From contig NZ_BAABAQ010000004.1 of the NCBI RefSeq assembly GCF_039537505.1, positions 518,004 through 582,003 of the forward strand: a stretch of DNA of 64,000 bases, given 5' to 3'. The translations under genes were made by a program, and so were the position numbers. The notes under the pieces are model-generated. The model saw only the letters and a list, made by a program, of their open reading frames with translations. It was not told where the DNA came from and did no database searches. Source of the stretch: Streptosporangium oxazolinicum (GTDB lineage Bacteria > Actinomycetota > Actinomycetes > Streptosporangiales > Streptosporangiaceae). Positions 1 through 7,810 of this stretch are shown here, in pieces. Every line of letters begins with the position of its first letter. Position 1 is the first letter of the stretch.

Positions 1-1590
1 GTCGAGTTCACCTCGACCAACCCCTCCAACTCGATCGTGGTCCGCAACTCCATCCCCGACGCCGCCGGTGGCGGCGGCATCGAGGCCACCATCAGCCTCT
101 ACATCAACGGCACCTTCTCCAGGAAGCTGACCCTCTCATCGCGCCACAGCTGGCTGTACGGGAACACCGACGGCCCCGAGGCGCTGACGAACACCCCCCA
201 GGGCGACGCCCGGAGGCTGTTCGACGAGTCGCACGCGCTGCTCTCGCAGAGCTACCCGGCCGGCACCAAGTTCAAGCTGCAGCGTGACGCGGGCGACACG
301 GCCTCGTTCTACATCATCGACCTGATCGACCTGGAGCAGGTGGCGCCGCCGACCAGCCAGCCGGCCGGTTGCACCTCGATCACGAACTACGGCGCGGTGC
401 CCAACGACGGGCTCGACGACACGGCCGCCATCCAGCGGGCGGTGACGGACGACCAGAACGGCGTCATCAGCTGCGTGTGGATCCCGGCGGGCCAGTGGCG
501 CCAGGAGCAGAAGATCCTCACCGACGACCCGCTGAACCGGGGTCAGTTCAACCAGGTGGGCATCAGCAACGTCACGATCCGCGGCGCGGGCATGTGGCAC
601 TCCCAGCTGTACACCCTGACCGAGCCGCAGGACGTGGTGGGCGGCATCAACCACCCGCACGAGGGCAACTTCGGCTTCGACATCGACAGCAACACCCAGA
701 TCTCCGACATCGCCATCTTCGGCTCGGGCCGCATCCGAGGCGGAGACGGCAACGACGAGGGCGGGGTCGGCCTGAACGGCCGGTTCGGCCTGAACACCAA
801 GATCACCAACGTGTGGATCGAGCACGCCAACGTGGGTGCCTGGGTCGGCCGTGACTACGACAACATTCCGGCCCTGTGGGGTCCCGGCGACAACCTGCTG
901 TTCAGCGGGATGCGCATCCGCAACACCTACGCCGACGGCATCAACTTCACCAACGGCACGCGGAACTCGCGGGTGTTCAACTCCTCGTTCCGCAACACCG
1001 GCGACGACGCCCTCGCCATCTGGGCCAACCAGGCGGTGAAGGACAGGGTCGTCGACAACACGCACGACAACCACTTCGTCAACAACACCATCCAGCTGCC
1101 CTGGCGGGCGAACGGCATCGCGATCTACGGCGGCTACGACAACTCCGCCGAGAACAACCTGATCTACGACACCATGAACTACCCGGGCATCATGCTGGCG
1201 ACCGACCACAGCCCCCTGCCCTTCTCGGGGACCACGCTGCTCGCCAACAACGGGCTGTACCGCACGGGTGGCGCCTTCTGGAACGAGGACCAGGAGTTCG
1301 GAGCGATCACGCTGTTCCCGCAGGGCAATGAGATTCCCGGGGTCACCATCCGTGACACCGACATCGTCGACTCGACCTACGACGGCATCCAGTTCAAGAC
1401 CGGCGGCGGCAACATGCCGAACGTCGCGATCACCAATGTGAGGATCGACAAGTCCAACAACGGGGCCGGGATCCTGGCCATGAGCGGCGCCCGCGGCAAC
1501 GCGATCCTGTCGAACGTGACCATCACGAACTCGGCCGACGGCAACATCGTGAGACAGCCGGGGACGAGCTTCGTGATCACCGGCCAGTAA
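1..1590 (+). CDS. GH87 family alpha-1,3-glucanase / mycodextranase (5'-truncated by window edge)
   Basis: The frame is open from base 1 to a TAA at 1588, so the N-terminus (signal peptide and any binding modules) lies outside the window. About 530 residues are visible. The first ~120 look like an accessory beta module. The rest is a right-handed beta-helix starting near 'ITNYGAVPNDGLDDTAAIQ', the usual opening of pectate-lyase-like helices. GH87 enzymes cleave alpha-1,3-glucan (fungal wall glucan, mutan) outside the cell. Three Asp codons at 934-936, 1003-1005 and 1006-1008 (contexts YADGINF and NTGDDALAIW) have the +23/+24 spacing of the GH87 catalytic Asp trio as I recall it. The assignment rests on motifs; a related beta-helix glycosidase is the main alternative. 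A hairpin terminator follows directly, so the gene ends its transcript. Confidence 0.8.
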   Translation, partial: VEFTSTNPSNSIVVRNSIPDAAGGGGIEATISLYINGTFSRKLTLSSRHSWLYGNTDGPEALTNTPQGDARRLFDESHALLSQSYPAGTKFKLQRDAGDTASFYIIDLIDLEQVAPPTSQPAGCTSITNYGAVPNDGLDDTAAIQRAVTDDQNGVISCVWIPAGQWRQEQKILTDDPLNRGQFNQVGISNVTIRGAGMWHSQLYTLTEPQDVVGGINHPHEGNFGFDIDSNTQISDIAIFGSGRIRGGDGNDEGGVGLNGRFGLNTKITNVWIEHANVGAWVGRDYDNIPALWGPGDNLLFSGMRIRNTYADGINFTNGTRNSRVFNSSFRNTGDDALAIWANQAVKDRVVDNTHDNHFVNNTIQLPWRANGIAIYGGYDNSAENNLIYDTMNYPGIMLATDHSPLPFSGTTLLANNGLYRTGGAFWNEDQEFGAITLFPQGNEIPGVTIRDTDIVDSTYDGIQFKTGGGNMPNVAITNVRIDKSNNGAGILAMSGARGNAILSNVTITNSADGNIVRQPGTSFVITGQ

Positions 1591-1599
1591 CCCTTCGGG

Positions 1600-1640
1600 C
1601 AGGTGCCCGGTCCTGACCCCCCTCCCGGGCCGGGCACCTG
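1600..1640 (+). terminator. Hairpin terminator after the GH87 gene
   Basis: An 11-bp perfect stem (1600-1610 with 1630-1640, CAGGTGCCCGG and its complement) lies 10 nt after the glucanase stop codon. There is no U-tract, as is usual for actinobacterial terminators. Confidence 0.65.
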
Positions 1641-1647
1641 AGAAAAC

Positions 1648-1706
1648 GACCGGCCATGTGGCGTGCTCCCCCGCGAAACCATCGGGGAGCACGCTCATGG
1701 CCGGTC
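1648..1706. repeat. Long near-perfect inverted repeat (about 23 bp arms)
   Basis: The arms are 1648-1671 and 1684-1706. They pair almost completely, with one bulge, around a 12-nt loop. The position between a plus-strand gene and a minus-strand tRNA suggests a bidirectional terminator, but the stem is longer than needed for that. A short perfect palindrome, CCGGAGCGCTCCGG, follows at about 1728-1741. Confidence 0.6.
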
Positions 1707-1750
1707 TCGTCGTTCTCGGCGACTCGACCGGAGCGCTCCGGAAACGACGA

Positions 1751-1818
1751 GATCCCGCCCGATCATCGTGATCGGACGGGATCTCGCTGACGTCCCTCAG
1801 GCCGTTTCGAGAACGGCC
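1751..1818 (-). terminator. Double hairpin terminator of tRNA-Ala copy 1
   Basis: Read on the minus strand, the tRNA 3' end is followed after 5 nt by a hairpin (1800-1818: stem GGCCGTT, loop CTCGA). A second one comes further down (1751-1765 with 1769-1783, 15 bp with one mismatch or wobble, 3-nt loop). The same pair follows tRNA copy 3 at 32428-32494. Confidence 0.65.
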
Positions 1819-1823
1819 CGGCG

Positions 1824-1896
1824 TGGAGCTATGGGGATTCGAACCCCAGACCTCCTCCATGCCATGGAGGCGCGCTACCAGCTGCGCCATAGCCCC
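1824..1896 (-). tRNA. tRNA-Ala(GGC), copy 1
   Basis: The 73-nt cloverleaf reads 1896 to 1824. It has acceptor arms GGGGCTA/TAGCTCC, the Ala identity pair G3:U70, anticodon loop ATGGCAT with anticodon GGC, T-arm TGGGG-TTCGAAT-CCCCA and discriminator A. CCA is not encoded. The sequence is identical to the copies at 21555 and 32499. GGC decodes GCC, the dominant alanine codon in such GC-rich genes. A possible -10 (TATACA, minus strand) is at 1944-1949. Confidence 0.97.
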
Positions 1897-2075
1897 TCGG
1901 GTGTCACCCCGAACGTCTCCGGGCCGAGCCCGGCGACCACGCCAGTGTATAGGAAATCACTCCGCACCCTGTAACCGCGGCGGCCCCGCCCAAGATCCGG
2001 TCACCGGACACAACGGAAGGCTTCCCGGCCCGCTCCGCCACCTCGCGCTCAAGATCCGGCCACCGGACCGAACCC

Positions 2076-2105
2076 GGCGGGCCGGTTCGCGGGAACCGGC
2101 CCGCC
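2076..2105 (-). terminator. Hairpin terminator downstream of the VWA lipoprotein gene
   Basis: A perfect 13-bp stem (2076-2088 with 2093-2105, GGCGGGCCGGTTC and its complement) with a 4-nt loop lies 22 nt past the stop codon of the minus-strand VWA gene. Confidence 0.75.
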
Positions 2106-2127
2106 CGATCACGGCGCGTACGGGCGC

Positions 2128-3696
2128 CTACCGGAGCGACGCGGCCTTCTCGATCAGCCTGGCGAGCTCGGTCACCGCGGGGTCCTCGGTGGCCGCGGCC
2201 AGGCGGGTGGCGTGGGCGGCGAGGTCGCCGGGCGCGGCTCCGGCGATCCTCTCCCCGGTGCGGAGATACTCGGCGAAGCCCGCGGCCACCACGTCGACCT
2301 GGAACCTCGGCGTGGGCCCCTCCCACGGCGAGGCCGCCAGGTCGCTCGCCGCGAGGGAACGGGCGGCCTCCGCGGGATCGCGGGTGTCGGGGTCCTGCCA
2401 GCGCACGGTGGCGGTGGCCAGCTGGCCCGACGCCCCGCCGCGCAGCCGGACCTCGTACAGGGCCGTCACCGAGTGGCCGGGACCGATCTCGCCGCCGTCC
2501 TTGGTGTCGTCGCGGAAGTCCTCGGTCGCGATCCGCCGGTTCTCGTAGCCGATCAGGCGGTAGGACTCCACGACCGAGGGGTTGAACACGACCTGCGCCT
2601 TGGCGTCGCGGGCGCGCAGGTCGATGGTGGTGGCGAGCTGCTCGACGAAGACCTTGCGCGCGTCGTCGACGGAGCTGACGTAGACCGCGGCGCCGTCGCC
2701 GTTGTCGGCGAGCTGCTCCATCAGCTCGTCGCCGTAGTCGCGGCCGACGCCGACGCACAGCAGGGTGATCTTCTTGGCCGCCGCCTCCTCGACCCGGTCG
2801 AGGATGCCCTGCCAGGTGGTGTCGCCGACGTTGGCCAGGCCGTCGGAGAGCAGGATGACGCGGTTGACGGCCACCGGCCGGAAACTCGCCGCGGCCTCGG
2901 CGTAACCGCTGGTCAGTCCCGCCTCCAGGTTCGTCGACTGCTGGGTGGCGAGGCGTTCGACGGCGGCGTGGAGCTTCTCCCTGTCGGTCGCCGGGGTCAT
3001 GGAGAGGACGACGTCCGCCTCGTCGCTGAAGGCCACGAGGGAGACCCGGTCGCCGGGCCCGAGCTGGTCGACGAGCTTGTGCAGGGCCTCCCTGACCAGG
3101 TCGAGCCTGCCGGGTTCGCCCATCGAGCCGGACACGTCCACCACGAAGGTGAGGTTCGCCGGGCGCCGGGCCTCCGCGTTCGCCCTCCTGGTCTGCAGGC
3201 CGACCCGGAGCAGCGCGGTGCCGTTCCCCGGCGTGCGGGAACCGTCCATGTGCACGGTGAAACCGTCGTCCTCGGGCTCCGCGTAGTCCTGCGCGAAGGA
3301 GTTGACGAACTCCTCCGGCCTGACCCGGTCCGCCTCCGGCAGCCTGCCCTCGGTGACGGTCCGTTTGCTGTAGCCGTAGGAGGCGGTGTCCACGTCGAGG
3401 GCGAAGGTGGAGATCTGTTCGGCGGAGGTGTCGCGTCGCCGGGTGGCCTCGGCCCGGGGATCCTCGGCCTCGGTGGTGGCGCGGGCCTCGGACCCGGCCT
3501 CGGCGGAGGCGTCCGAGGGCTCTGAGGGCTCTGAGGGCTCTGAGGGCTCTGAGGGCATGGCCGGGACCGCGTTCCCGGATTCGTGCATCGGCCGGCTGTT
3601 GGGGGCGCTGTCGCCCGAACCCCCGCAGGCGGCGGCGAACATCAGGGCGAGCAGGGCGAGCACCGCGAGAACGATGGCGAGCGGACGTGACTTCAT
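2128..3696 (-). CDS. YfbK-type von Willebrand factor A domain lipoprotein
   Basis: This is a 522-residue secreted protein. An N-terminal hydrophobic signal ends in AAAC (Cys24), so lipidation is likely although the lipobox is non-standard. A Ser-Glu-Pro-rich linker follows, then the YfbK N-terminal conserved region (FALDVDTASYGYSKR), a VWA domain with the MIDAS motif DVSGS at about 187-191, and a C-terminal region matching the family's DUF3520 part. VWA/MIDAS domains bind ligands through a divalent metal; the partner here is unknown. The start at 3696 was chosen because AGGAGG (minus strand, about 3701-3706) lies just upstream, and the longer frame adds only a basic non-hydrophobic stretch. 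It is monocistronic with its own terminator. Confidence 0.85.
   Translation of the reverse strand: MKSRPLAIVLAVLALLALMFAAACGGSGDSAPNSRPMHESGNAVPAMPSEPSEPSEPSEPSDASAEAGSEARATTEAEDPRAEATRRRDTSAEQISTFALDVDTASYGYSKRTVTEGRLPEADRVRPEEFVNSFAQDYAEPEDDGFTVHMDGSRTPGNGTALLRVGLQTRRANAEARRPANLTFVVDVSGSMGEPGRLDLVREALHKLVDQLGPGDRVSLVAFSDEADVVLSMTPATDREKLHAAVERLATQQSTNLEAGLTSGYAEAAASFRPVAVNRVILLSDGLANVGDTTWQGILDRVEEAAAKKITLLCVGVGRDYGDELMEQLADNGDGAAVYVSSVDDARKVFVEQLATTIDLRARDAKAQVVFNPSVVESYRLIGYENRRIATEDFRDDTKDGGEIGPGHSVTALYEVRLRGGASGQLATATVRWQDPDTRDPAEAARSLAASDLAASPWEGPTPRFQVDVVAAGFAEYLRTGERIAGAAPGDLAAHATRLAAATEDPAVTELARLIEKAASLR
3515..3556 (-). repeat. 9-bp tandem repeat encoding (Ser-Glu-Pro)n
   Basis: About 4.7 perfect copies of GAGGGCTCT lie inside the VWA gene and encode the SEPSEPSEPSEPS linker just after the lipid anchor. 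In-frame 9-bp slippage would lengthen or shorten the tether without breaking the frame. Confidence 0.85.
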
Positions 3697-3802
3697 GTCG
3701 CCTCCTAGGGATGCGTGTCCTCCCCTATGACGACTCCTCCCTACGGTCCGCCGAGAGCTTGACCCAAGCGAGCGCAAACCGTGTTCGGCACGTGATCGGG
3801 TT

Positions 3803-4345
3803 TCAGCGTCCCCACGCCGGGTCCCGCCCGCTGAGCCCGAGCGCCCGGTCGAACGGCGAGGCGTCCTCCGCCACGGGCACCTCCTCCCCGAAGACCCCCA
3901 TCCGCCGTCCCCGCGGCGCCATCCCCGCGACGAAGGCGGCCACGGCCTCGCCGGTGGCGGCGTCCACCTCGTAGTCCTGGCCGGTGGCCCTGGCCAGGTC
4001 CCAGCCGTGGATCGCCATGTCGCCCAGCACCATCTGGCGCACCACGGTCATGGGCATCCCCAGCGTGGGGCTGGTCCCCTCGGTCACCCCGGGTTCGGAC
4101 CAGGCGGCGAGCACCGCGGCGGCCCGCTCCTCGAAGGGGGCGTGGTCGGCGTCCTGCGGCGGCGGCTGCTCGCGGCGGGCCAGCGCCTCGAACATCGCGG
4201 CGGTCCAGGCCAGGTGGCCGAGCAGTTCCCGTACGTCGAAGCCGTCGCAGGGGGTGGGCAGGTCCAGCTGGTCGTCGCGGACACCGCGGGCGACGGCCGC
4301 CGCGCCGGTGACGGCGCGTGACAGCATCTCGTTCATGACGGCCAT
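3803..4345 (-). CDS. TIGR03086-like metal-binding protein (DinB / mycothiol-dependent maleylpyruvate isomerase superfamily)
   Basis: This 180-residue protein has the four-helix-bundle pattern of the DinB/MDMPI superfamily: LxxPTPCDGFDVRELLGHL near the N-terminus and the second His in GDMAIHGWDLARATGQ. Together these supply metal-ligand histidines. Members act in mycothiol-linked chemistry or have unknown roles, and this branch has no assigned substrate. The start could be Met1 (4345) or Met4 (4336); neither has a strong Shine-Dalgarno. It is divergent from the asparagine-synthetase-like gene, with about 56 bp between starts. The family call is firm and the function is not known. Confidence 0.8.
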   Translation of the reverse strand: MAVMNEMLSRAVTGAAAVARGVRDDQLDLPTPCDGFDVRELLGHLAWTAAMFEALARREQPPPQDADHAPFEERAAAVLAAWSEPGVTEGTSPTLGMPMTVVRQMVLGDMAIHGWDLARATGQDYEVDAATGEAVAAFVAGMAPRGRRMGVFGEEVPVAEDASPFDRALGLSGRDPAWGR

Positions 4346-4401
4346 GCTGCCGAGCCGGATTCCCAGCTGTCTTGAAAAAACGCGACATAGGATCCTGCAC
4401 C

Positions 4402-6186
4402 ATGCGCGTGTACCTCGGCCTCGCGGCCAAACACCAGGGAGCCGGTATACCGGAGGCGATGCTGCACACCGTGAGGGGCGCGATCGACAGCGCCTTCCCC
4501 GTACCGCCCGAGGTCATCAGATCCCGGGAGTGGCACCGTCCCGGCATCGCCGTGTTCGCCTGGACCAACGAGCCGGACGACTCGCGGCGGCCTCCCCTGC
4601 TGGAGACCGGGCACGACCGGGTGACCGGGGTGAACGGTTACCTGGCCGCGCCGGACGACGTGAACCGGCTGGCGGCCATGCCGAGCCTGGACACCGAGGC
4701 GGTCGGCGGGTGCTTCTCCGCGTTCCGGGCGACCGAGGACGAGCTGTCGGCCGCCACCGCGATCCACCGGGTCTGCCCGGTCTACTACGCCGAGACCCCC
4801 GACGTGCACGTGATCGGCAGCCGGGCGCTGCTGGTCCACCTCGCGGGCGGCGGCGACCGGGTCGAGTGGGACGTGCTCGCGCTGCAGTCGATGATCAGGC
4901 AGGGGTACTTCCTGTCGGACGAGACGCCCTACCGCGGGGTGAGCGCGCTGCCGCCGTCCTCGTCGGTGACCGTCAGGGGCGGCCACCGTACGGTCACCAC
5001 GACCCCGCTCCCCTCGGCCGTGCCCGCGCCCACGTCGCGCAGGGGGAAGAAGGAGCTGGTCGGCGAGCTGGCGAGCGCGCTGCTGGCCACGGTGGAGCCG
5101 CTGCGCGCGGCCGGGGAGCCGGTGAACCTCGCCCTCACCGGCGGCAGGGACAGCCGCCTGATCGCCGCGACACTGCACGCGGCCGGTATCCCGCTGCGCG
5201 CGACCACCAACGGCCTGGACACCCATCCCGACGTGATCATCGCCGGTCGGATCGCCCGCGCGCTCCGCGTCGAGCACACCGTCATCCCCCCGGCCCGCGC
5301 CAAGGAGGCCGAGAAGAAGGACGCGATCGTCGTCGAGCACCCCCTCGCGCGGGCCTACGAGACGTTGCGCGCCTGCGAGGGCATGACGTCGGCGTACGAG
5401 TCGATCGTCGGCTACCTCCCCTACAGCGCCAAGCCCACCATGTCGGGGCAGAGCGGGGAGATCCTGCGGGCCGGAGGTCTGCTGCTGCTCCAGACCGACC
5501 TGACGGAGAAGGCGCTGCGCCGCCGGGTGGACGTGACCTTCCTGCGGGACCCGGCGCTGTTCACCGAGGAGGCCAACGAGCACGCCCGCGAGCTGGCCGG
5601 GCCCTGGCGGGAGCGGGCTCCGCTGGAGGCGCTCGACCACATGTACATCTCCTACAAGGTCGGCCGCTGGCACGCGAGCGCGCGGGCGGGCTCGCTGCGC
5701 AGGGGCGACCAGATCTGGCCGTTCCTCGACAACCGGGTGGTCCGCGCCGCGCTGGGCCTCGACCAGACCTGGCGGCTGTCGGAGGAGGTCATCTACGAGC
5801 TGCTCGGTGTCCTGGCGCCTTCGCTCAGGGACATCCCGGTCGAGGGCAAGCCGTGGCGGTTCACCGCGGGGAGACGCTACTACCCCTGGCAGCGCAGGCC
5901 GCAGGCGCCGCTCACCGCGCCGAAGACCGGCGGGGGCGGCTGGAACTGGCGGACCAGCCCCGGCGTGGAGCTGACCGGCCTGATGCGCGACCACGTCCTC
6001 GGCCGCCTGGACCTGCTGGCGCCCATCGTCAGGCCCGACGAGGTCCGCAAGCTGTTCGCCGAACCCGTCCTGAAGAAGCCCAACCAGGCCTGGCACCTCT
6101 ACACCGTGGCCACCATGCTGGGGGGCGAGTATCCGGGCAAGGAACCGGAGGGCCTGCCGGGGGTCCACATCCCCATCCCGTCGTGA
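4402..6186 (+). CDS. Asparagine-synthetase-like ATP-dependent amide-forming enzyme without glutaminase domain
   Basis: This is a 594-residue protein (start ATG 4402). The C-terminal half has the PP-loop of the asparagine synthetase B fold, LALTGGRDSRLI, for adenylation of a carboxylate. The N-terminal half resembles the amidotransferase fold, but the chain starts MRVYLGLAAKHQ, without the catalytic Cys2. Glutamine-dependent ammonia release is therefore unlikely, as in beta-lactam synthetase or lasso-peptide cyclases. No precursor peptide, leader peptidase or transporter is nearby, so a lasso role is not supported. TAGGAT at 4388-4393 lies 8 nt before the ATG, so the mRNA may be leaderless. 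An alternative TTG start at 4372 adds 10 residues. The stop overlaps the AraC gene by GTGA, so the two are coupled. Confidence 0.75.
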   Translation: MRVYLGLAAKHQGAGIPEAMLHTVRGAIDSAFPVPPEVIRSREWHRPGIAVFAWTNEPDDSRRPPLLETGHDRVTGVNGYLAAPDDVNRLAAMPSLDTEAVGGCFSAFRATEDELSAATAIHRVCPVYYAETPDVHVIGSRALLVHLAGGGDRVEWDVLALQSMIRQGYFLSDETPYRGVSALPPSSSVTVRGGHRTVTTTPLPSAVPAPTSRRGKKELVGELASALLATVEPLRAAGEPVNLALTGGRDSRLIAATLHAAGIPLRATTNGLDTHPDVIIAGRIARALRVEHTVIPPARAKEAEKKDAIVVEHPLARAYETLRACEGMTSAYESIVGYLPYSAKPTMSGQSGEILRAGGLLLLQTDLTEKALRRRVDVTFLRDPALFTEEANEHARELAGPWRERAPLEALDHMYISYKVGRWHASARAGSLRRGDQIWPFLDNRVVRAALGLDQTWRLSEEVIYELLGVLAPSLRDIPVEGKPWRFTAGRRYYPWQRRPQAPLTAPKTGGGGWNWRTSPGVELTGLMRDHVLGRLDLLAPIVRPDEVRKLFAEPVLKKPNQAWHLYTVATMLGGEYPGKEPEGLPGVHIPIPS

Positions 6187-7016
6187 CGGGTCCGCCCGGT
6201 CCCGGGCTCTCCCGAGCCGGTACGGCGGGCGCGCCCGCCGACGACACCCGGGGCATCCTGAACTTCGGGGCGGCCCGGTTCCGCTACGGGCGCCACGCGT
6301 GCCACCCGGCCCTGGCGCCCTTCGTCGAGCACCACTGGATCGTCCGCTGGGAGCTGGACGAACCGTACGAGCAGCGGATCGTGTCCCACCCGTCGGTGAA
6401 CCTGGTCTTCGACGAGCACGGTTCCCGCGTGGCCGGGGTCATCACCGGTGACTACCTGGAGGTCCTGACCGGTAGCGGGGTGGTGGTCGGCAGCCGCTTC
6501 CGGCCCGCCGGTTTCCGTCCCTTCCTCAGTGCCCCGCTCTCCACGATCACCGATCGCCTCGTTCCGGCCTCCCGGATCCTCGGTCCGGACGCCGACGCGG
6601 TGGCCCCGGCCGTACTCGCCGCCTCCTCGGTCTCCGACGAGGAGGCCCTGCGGGCGGTGGAGGGATTCCTGCTCGCGCGGCTCCCCGCCCGCGACCCCGT
6701 CGCCGAGCGGGCGGCGGACCTCGTCGCGAGCGTGCTCGCCGACCCGTCCATCGTCCGCGTCGGCGATCTGGCCGCCCTGCACGGGCTGAGCGTCCGGCAC
6801 CTGCAGCGGCTGTTCAGCGACTATGTCGGGGTCTCCCCCAAGTGGGTGATCCGCCGCTACCGCGTCCACGAGGCCGCCGAGCGGGCCGGGCCGGCCACCG
6901 ACTGGTCGCGGCTGGCCGCCGATCTCGGCTACAGCGACCAGTCCCACTTCACCCGCGACTTCACCGCCGTCATCGGCGTGTCCCCCACCGCGTACGCCCG
7001 CCGCCTGGCGGGGTGA
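6183..7016 (+). CDS. AraC family transcriptional regulator
   Basis: This 277-residue protein has an N-terminal ligand-sensing region (ARFRYGRHACHPALAPFVEHHWIVRW type, common in actinobacterial AraC proteins). The C-terminal double HTH spans about residues 180-275: VGDLAALHGLSVRHLQRLFSDYVGVSPKWVIRRYR, then LAADLGYSDQSHFTRDF. The GTG start at 6183 overlaps the preceding TGA by 4 nt (GTGA), which implies translational coupling with the asparagine-synthetase-like gene. It probably senses something linked to that enzyme. It is convergent with the rhodanese gene, with 2 bp between stop codons. Confidence 0.85.
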   Translation: MTGPPGPGLSRAGTAGAPADDTRGILNFGAARFRYGRHACHPALAPFVEHHWIVRWELDEPYEQRIVSHPSVNLVFDEHGSRVAGVITGDYLEVLTGSGVVVGSRFRPAGFRPFLSAPLSTITDRLVPASRILGPDADAVAPAVLAASSVSDEEALRAVEGFLLARLPARDPVAERAADLVASVLADPSIVRVGDLAALHGLSVRHLQRLFSDYVGVSPKWVIRRYRVHEAAERAGPATDWSRLAADLGYSDQSHFTRDFTAVIGVSPTAYARRLAG

Positions 7017-7018
7017 CG

Positions 7019-7498
7019 TCAGCAGGCGCAGGCGATGCCGGAGACCGGTGCGGTCAGGGCGTCGACGGGGCGACGGGACACGCCCTCGGCGGTCTCGACG
7101 GGGAAGCCCTCCCTGGCCCAGTACTCGAAGCCGCCGAGCATCTCCTTGACCGGGTAGCCGAGCCCGGCGAACTCCAGCGCGGCCCGGGTGGCGCCGTTGC
7201 ACCCCGGTCCCCAGCAGTAGGTCACCACGGTCGTCCCCGCGGGGACGACCGAGCGGGCGCGGTCGGCGATCAGCGCGGTGGGCAGGTGGACAGCTCCCTG
7301 GACGTGGCCCTGATCCCAGCTCTCCCGGCTCCGGGAGTCGACCACGACGATGTCCGTGACCCCGGCGGCCAGGTCGGCGGCGACGTCGGACACGTCGGTC
7401 TCGAACGCCAGCCTGGCGGCGAAGTGCGCCAGCGCGTCGGCGTTCCCCGCGGCCGGTATCGCGGTGACGGCGGAGGAGGAAGGAGCGGTGACAGACAT
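7019..7498 (-). CDS. Rhodanese-like domain protein
   Basis: This 159-residue single rhodanese domain carries the CH2-type motif VVVDSRSRESWDQGHVQGAVHLP and an active-site loop TYCWGPGCNGA (Cys95, second Cys at 100). Rhodaneses carry a persulfide on this Cys and move sulfane sulfur in the cytoplasm. The C-terminus ends IACAC, giving two extra cysteines. The start was placed at ATG 7498 because the frame beyond it only runs antisense through the next gene. It is divergent from a GlxA-type regulator, an arrangement I recall from other actinobacteria, which makes regulation by that protein likely. Confidence 0.85.
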   Translation of the reverse strand: MSVTAPSSSAVTAIPAAGNADALAHFAARLAFETDVSDVAADLAAGVTDIVVVDSRSRESWDQGHVQGAVHLPTALIADRARSVVPAGTTVVTYCWGPGCNGATRAALEFAGLGYPVKEMLGGFEYWAREGFPVETAEGVSRRPVDALTAPVSGIACAC

Positions 7499-7509
7499 GA
7501 GTGGCCTTT

Positions 7510-7741
7510 CAGACGACGATGACGGTGGTGGCTGCGTGACGACGATCGCGACGACGACGGTGATGGCTGCATAACGGCGGTGGCTGCATGACGGCGATCG
7601 CGACGACGGCGGTGGCTGCATGACGGCGGTGGCTGCGAGGTCGGCGGGGGACGATGGTGCCGGTCGCGGTGCCCGGCTTGTGGGTGACGCCGGTCGTGAT
7701 ACCCGGCACGTGTGGTGGCGCCGGTCGTGATACCCGGCACG
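7510..7741. repeat. Degenerate short repeats between the rhodanese and GlxA genes
   Basis: There are two blocks. About 7510-7650 holds degenerate units of the form GGTGGCTGCATGACGGC interspersed with GCGATCGCGACGAC. About 7660-7741 holds copies of a 23-bp unit beginning CGCCGGTCGTGATACCC. Two copies of the latter are exact (7688-7710 and 7719-7741, period 31). Each carries a GCCGG/CCGGC dyad, so this may be an operator array for the divergent regulator. The rest looks like simple-repeat expansion. Confidence 0.6.
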
Positions 7742-7775
7742 AGCAATGGTGCCGGGCGACATATCGGGCCCGACA

Positions 7776-7804
7776 GTGGCATGAATGCCGCTTATCGTTA
7801 ATAT
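7776..7804 (+). promoter_or_regulatory. Putative promoter and operator of the GlxA-type regulator
   Basis: A -10-like TAATAT at 7799-7804 ends 6 nt before the ATG at 7811, which suggests a leaderless transcript. A palindrome GGCATGAATGCC (7778-7789) covers the -35 position, a good place for an autoregulatory operator. This comes from pattern inspection only. Confidence 0.45.
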
Positions 7805-7810
7805 CTCGCC

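Noticed and set aside
136..1890. Long minus-strand open frame opposite the glucanase
   Set aside because: It is antisense to a gene with clear catalytic motifs, runs into the tRNA and has GC-frame artefact composition.
4402..6186. Lasso-peptide cyclase cluster
   Set aside because: No RRE protein, leader peptidase, transporter or precursor peptide lies within several kb on either side.
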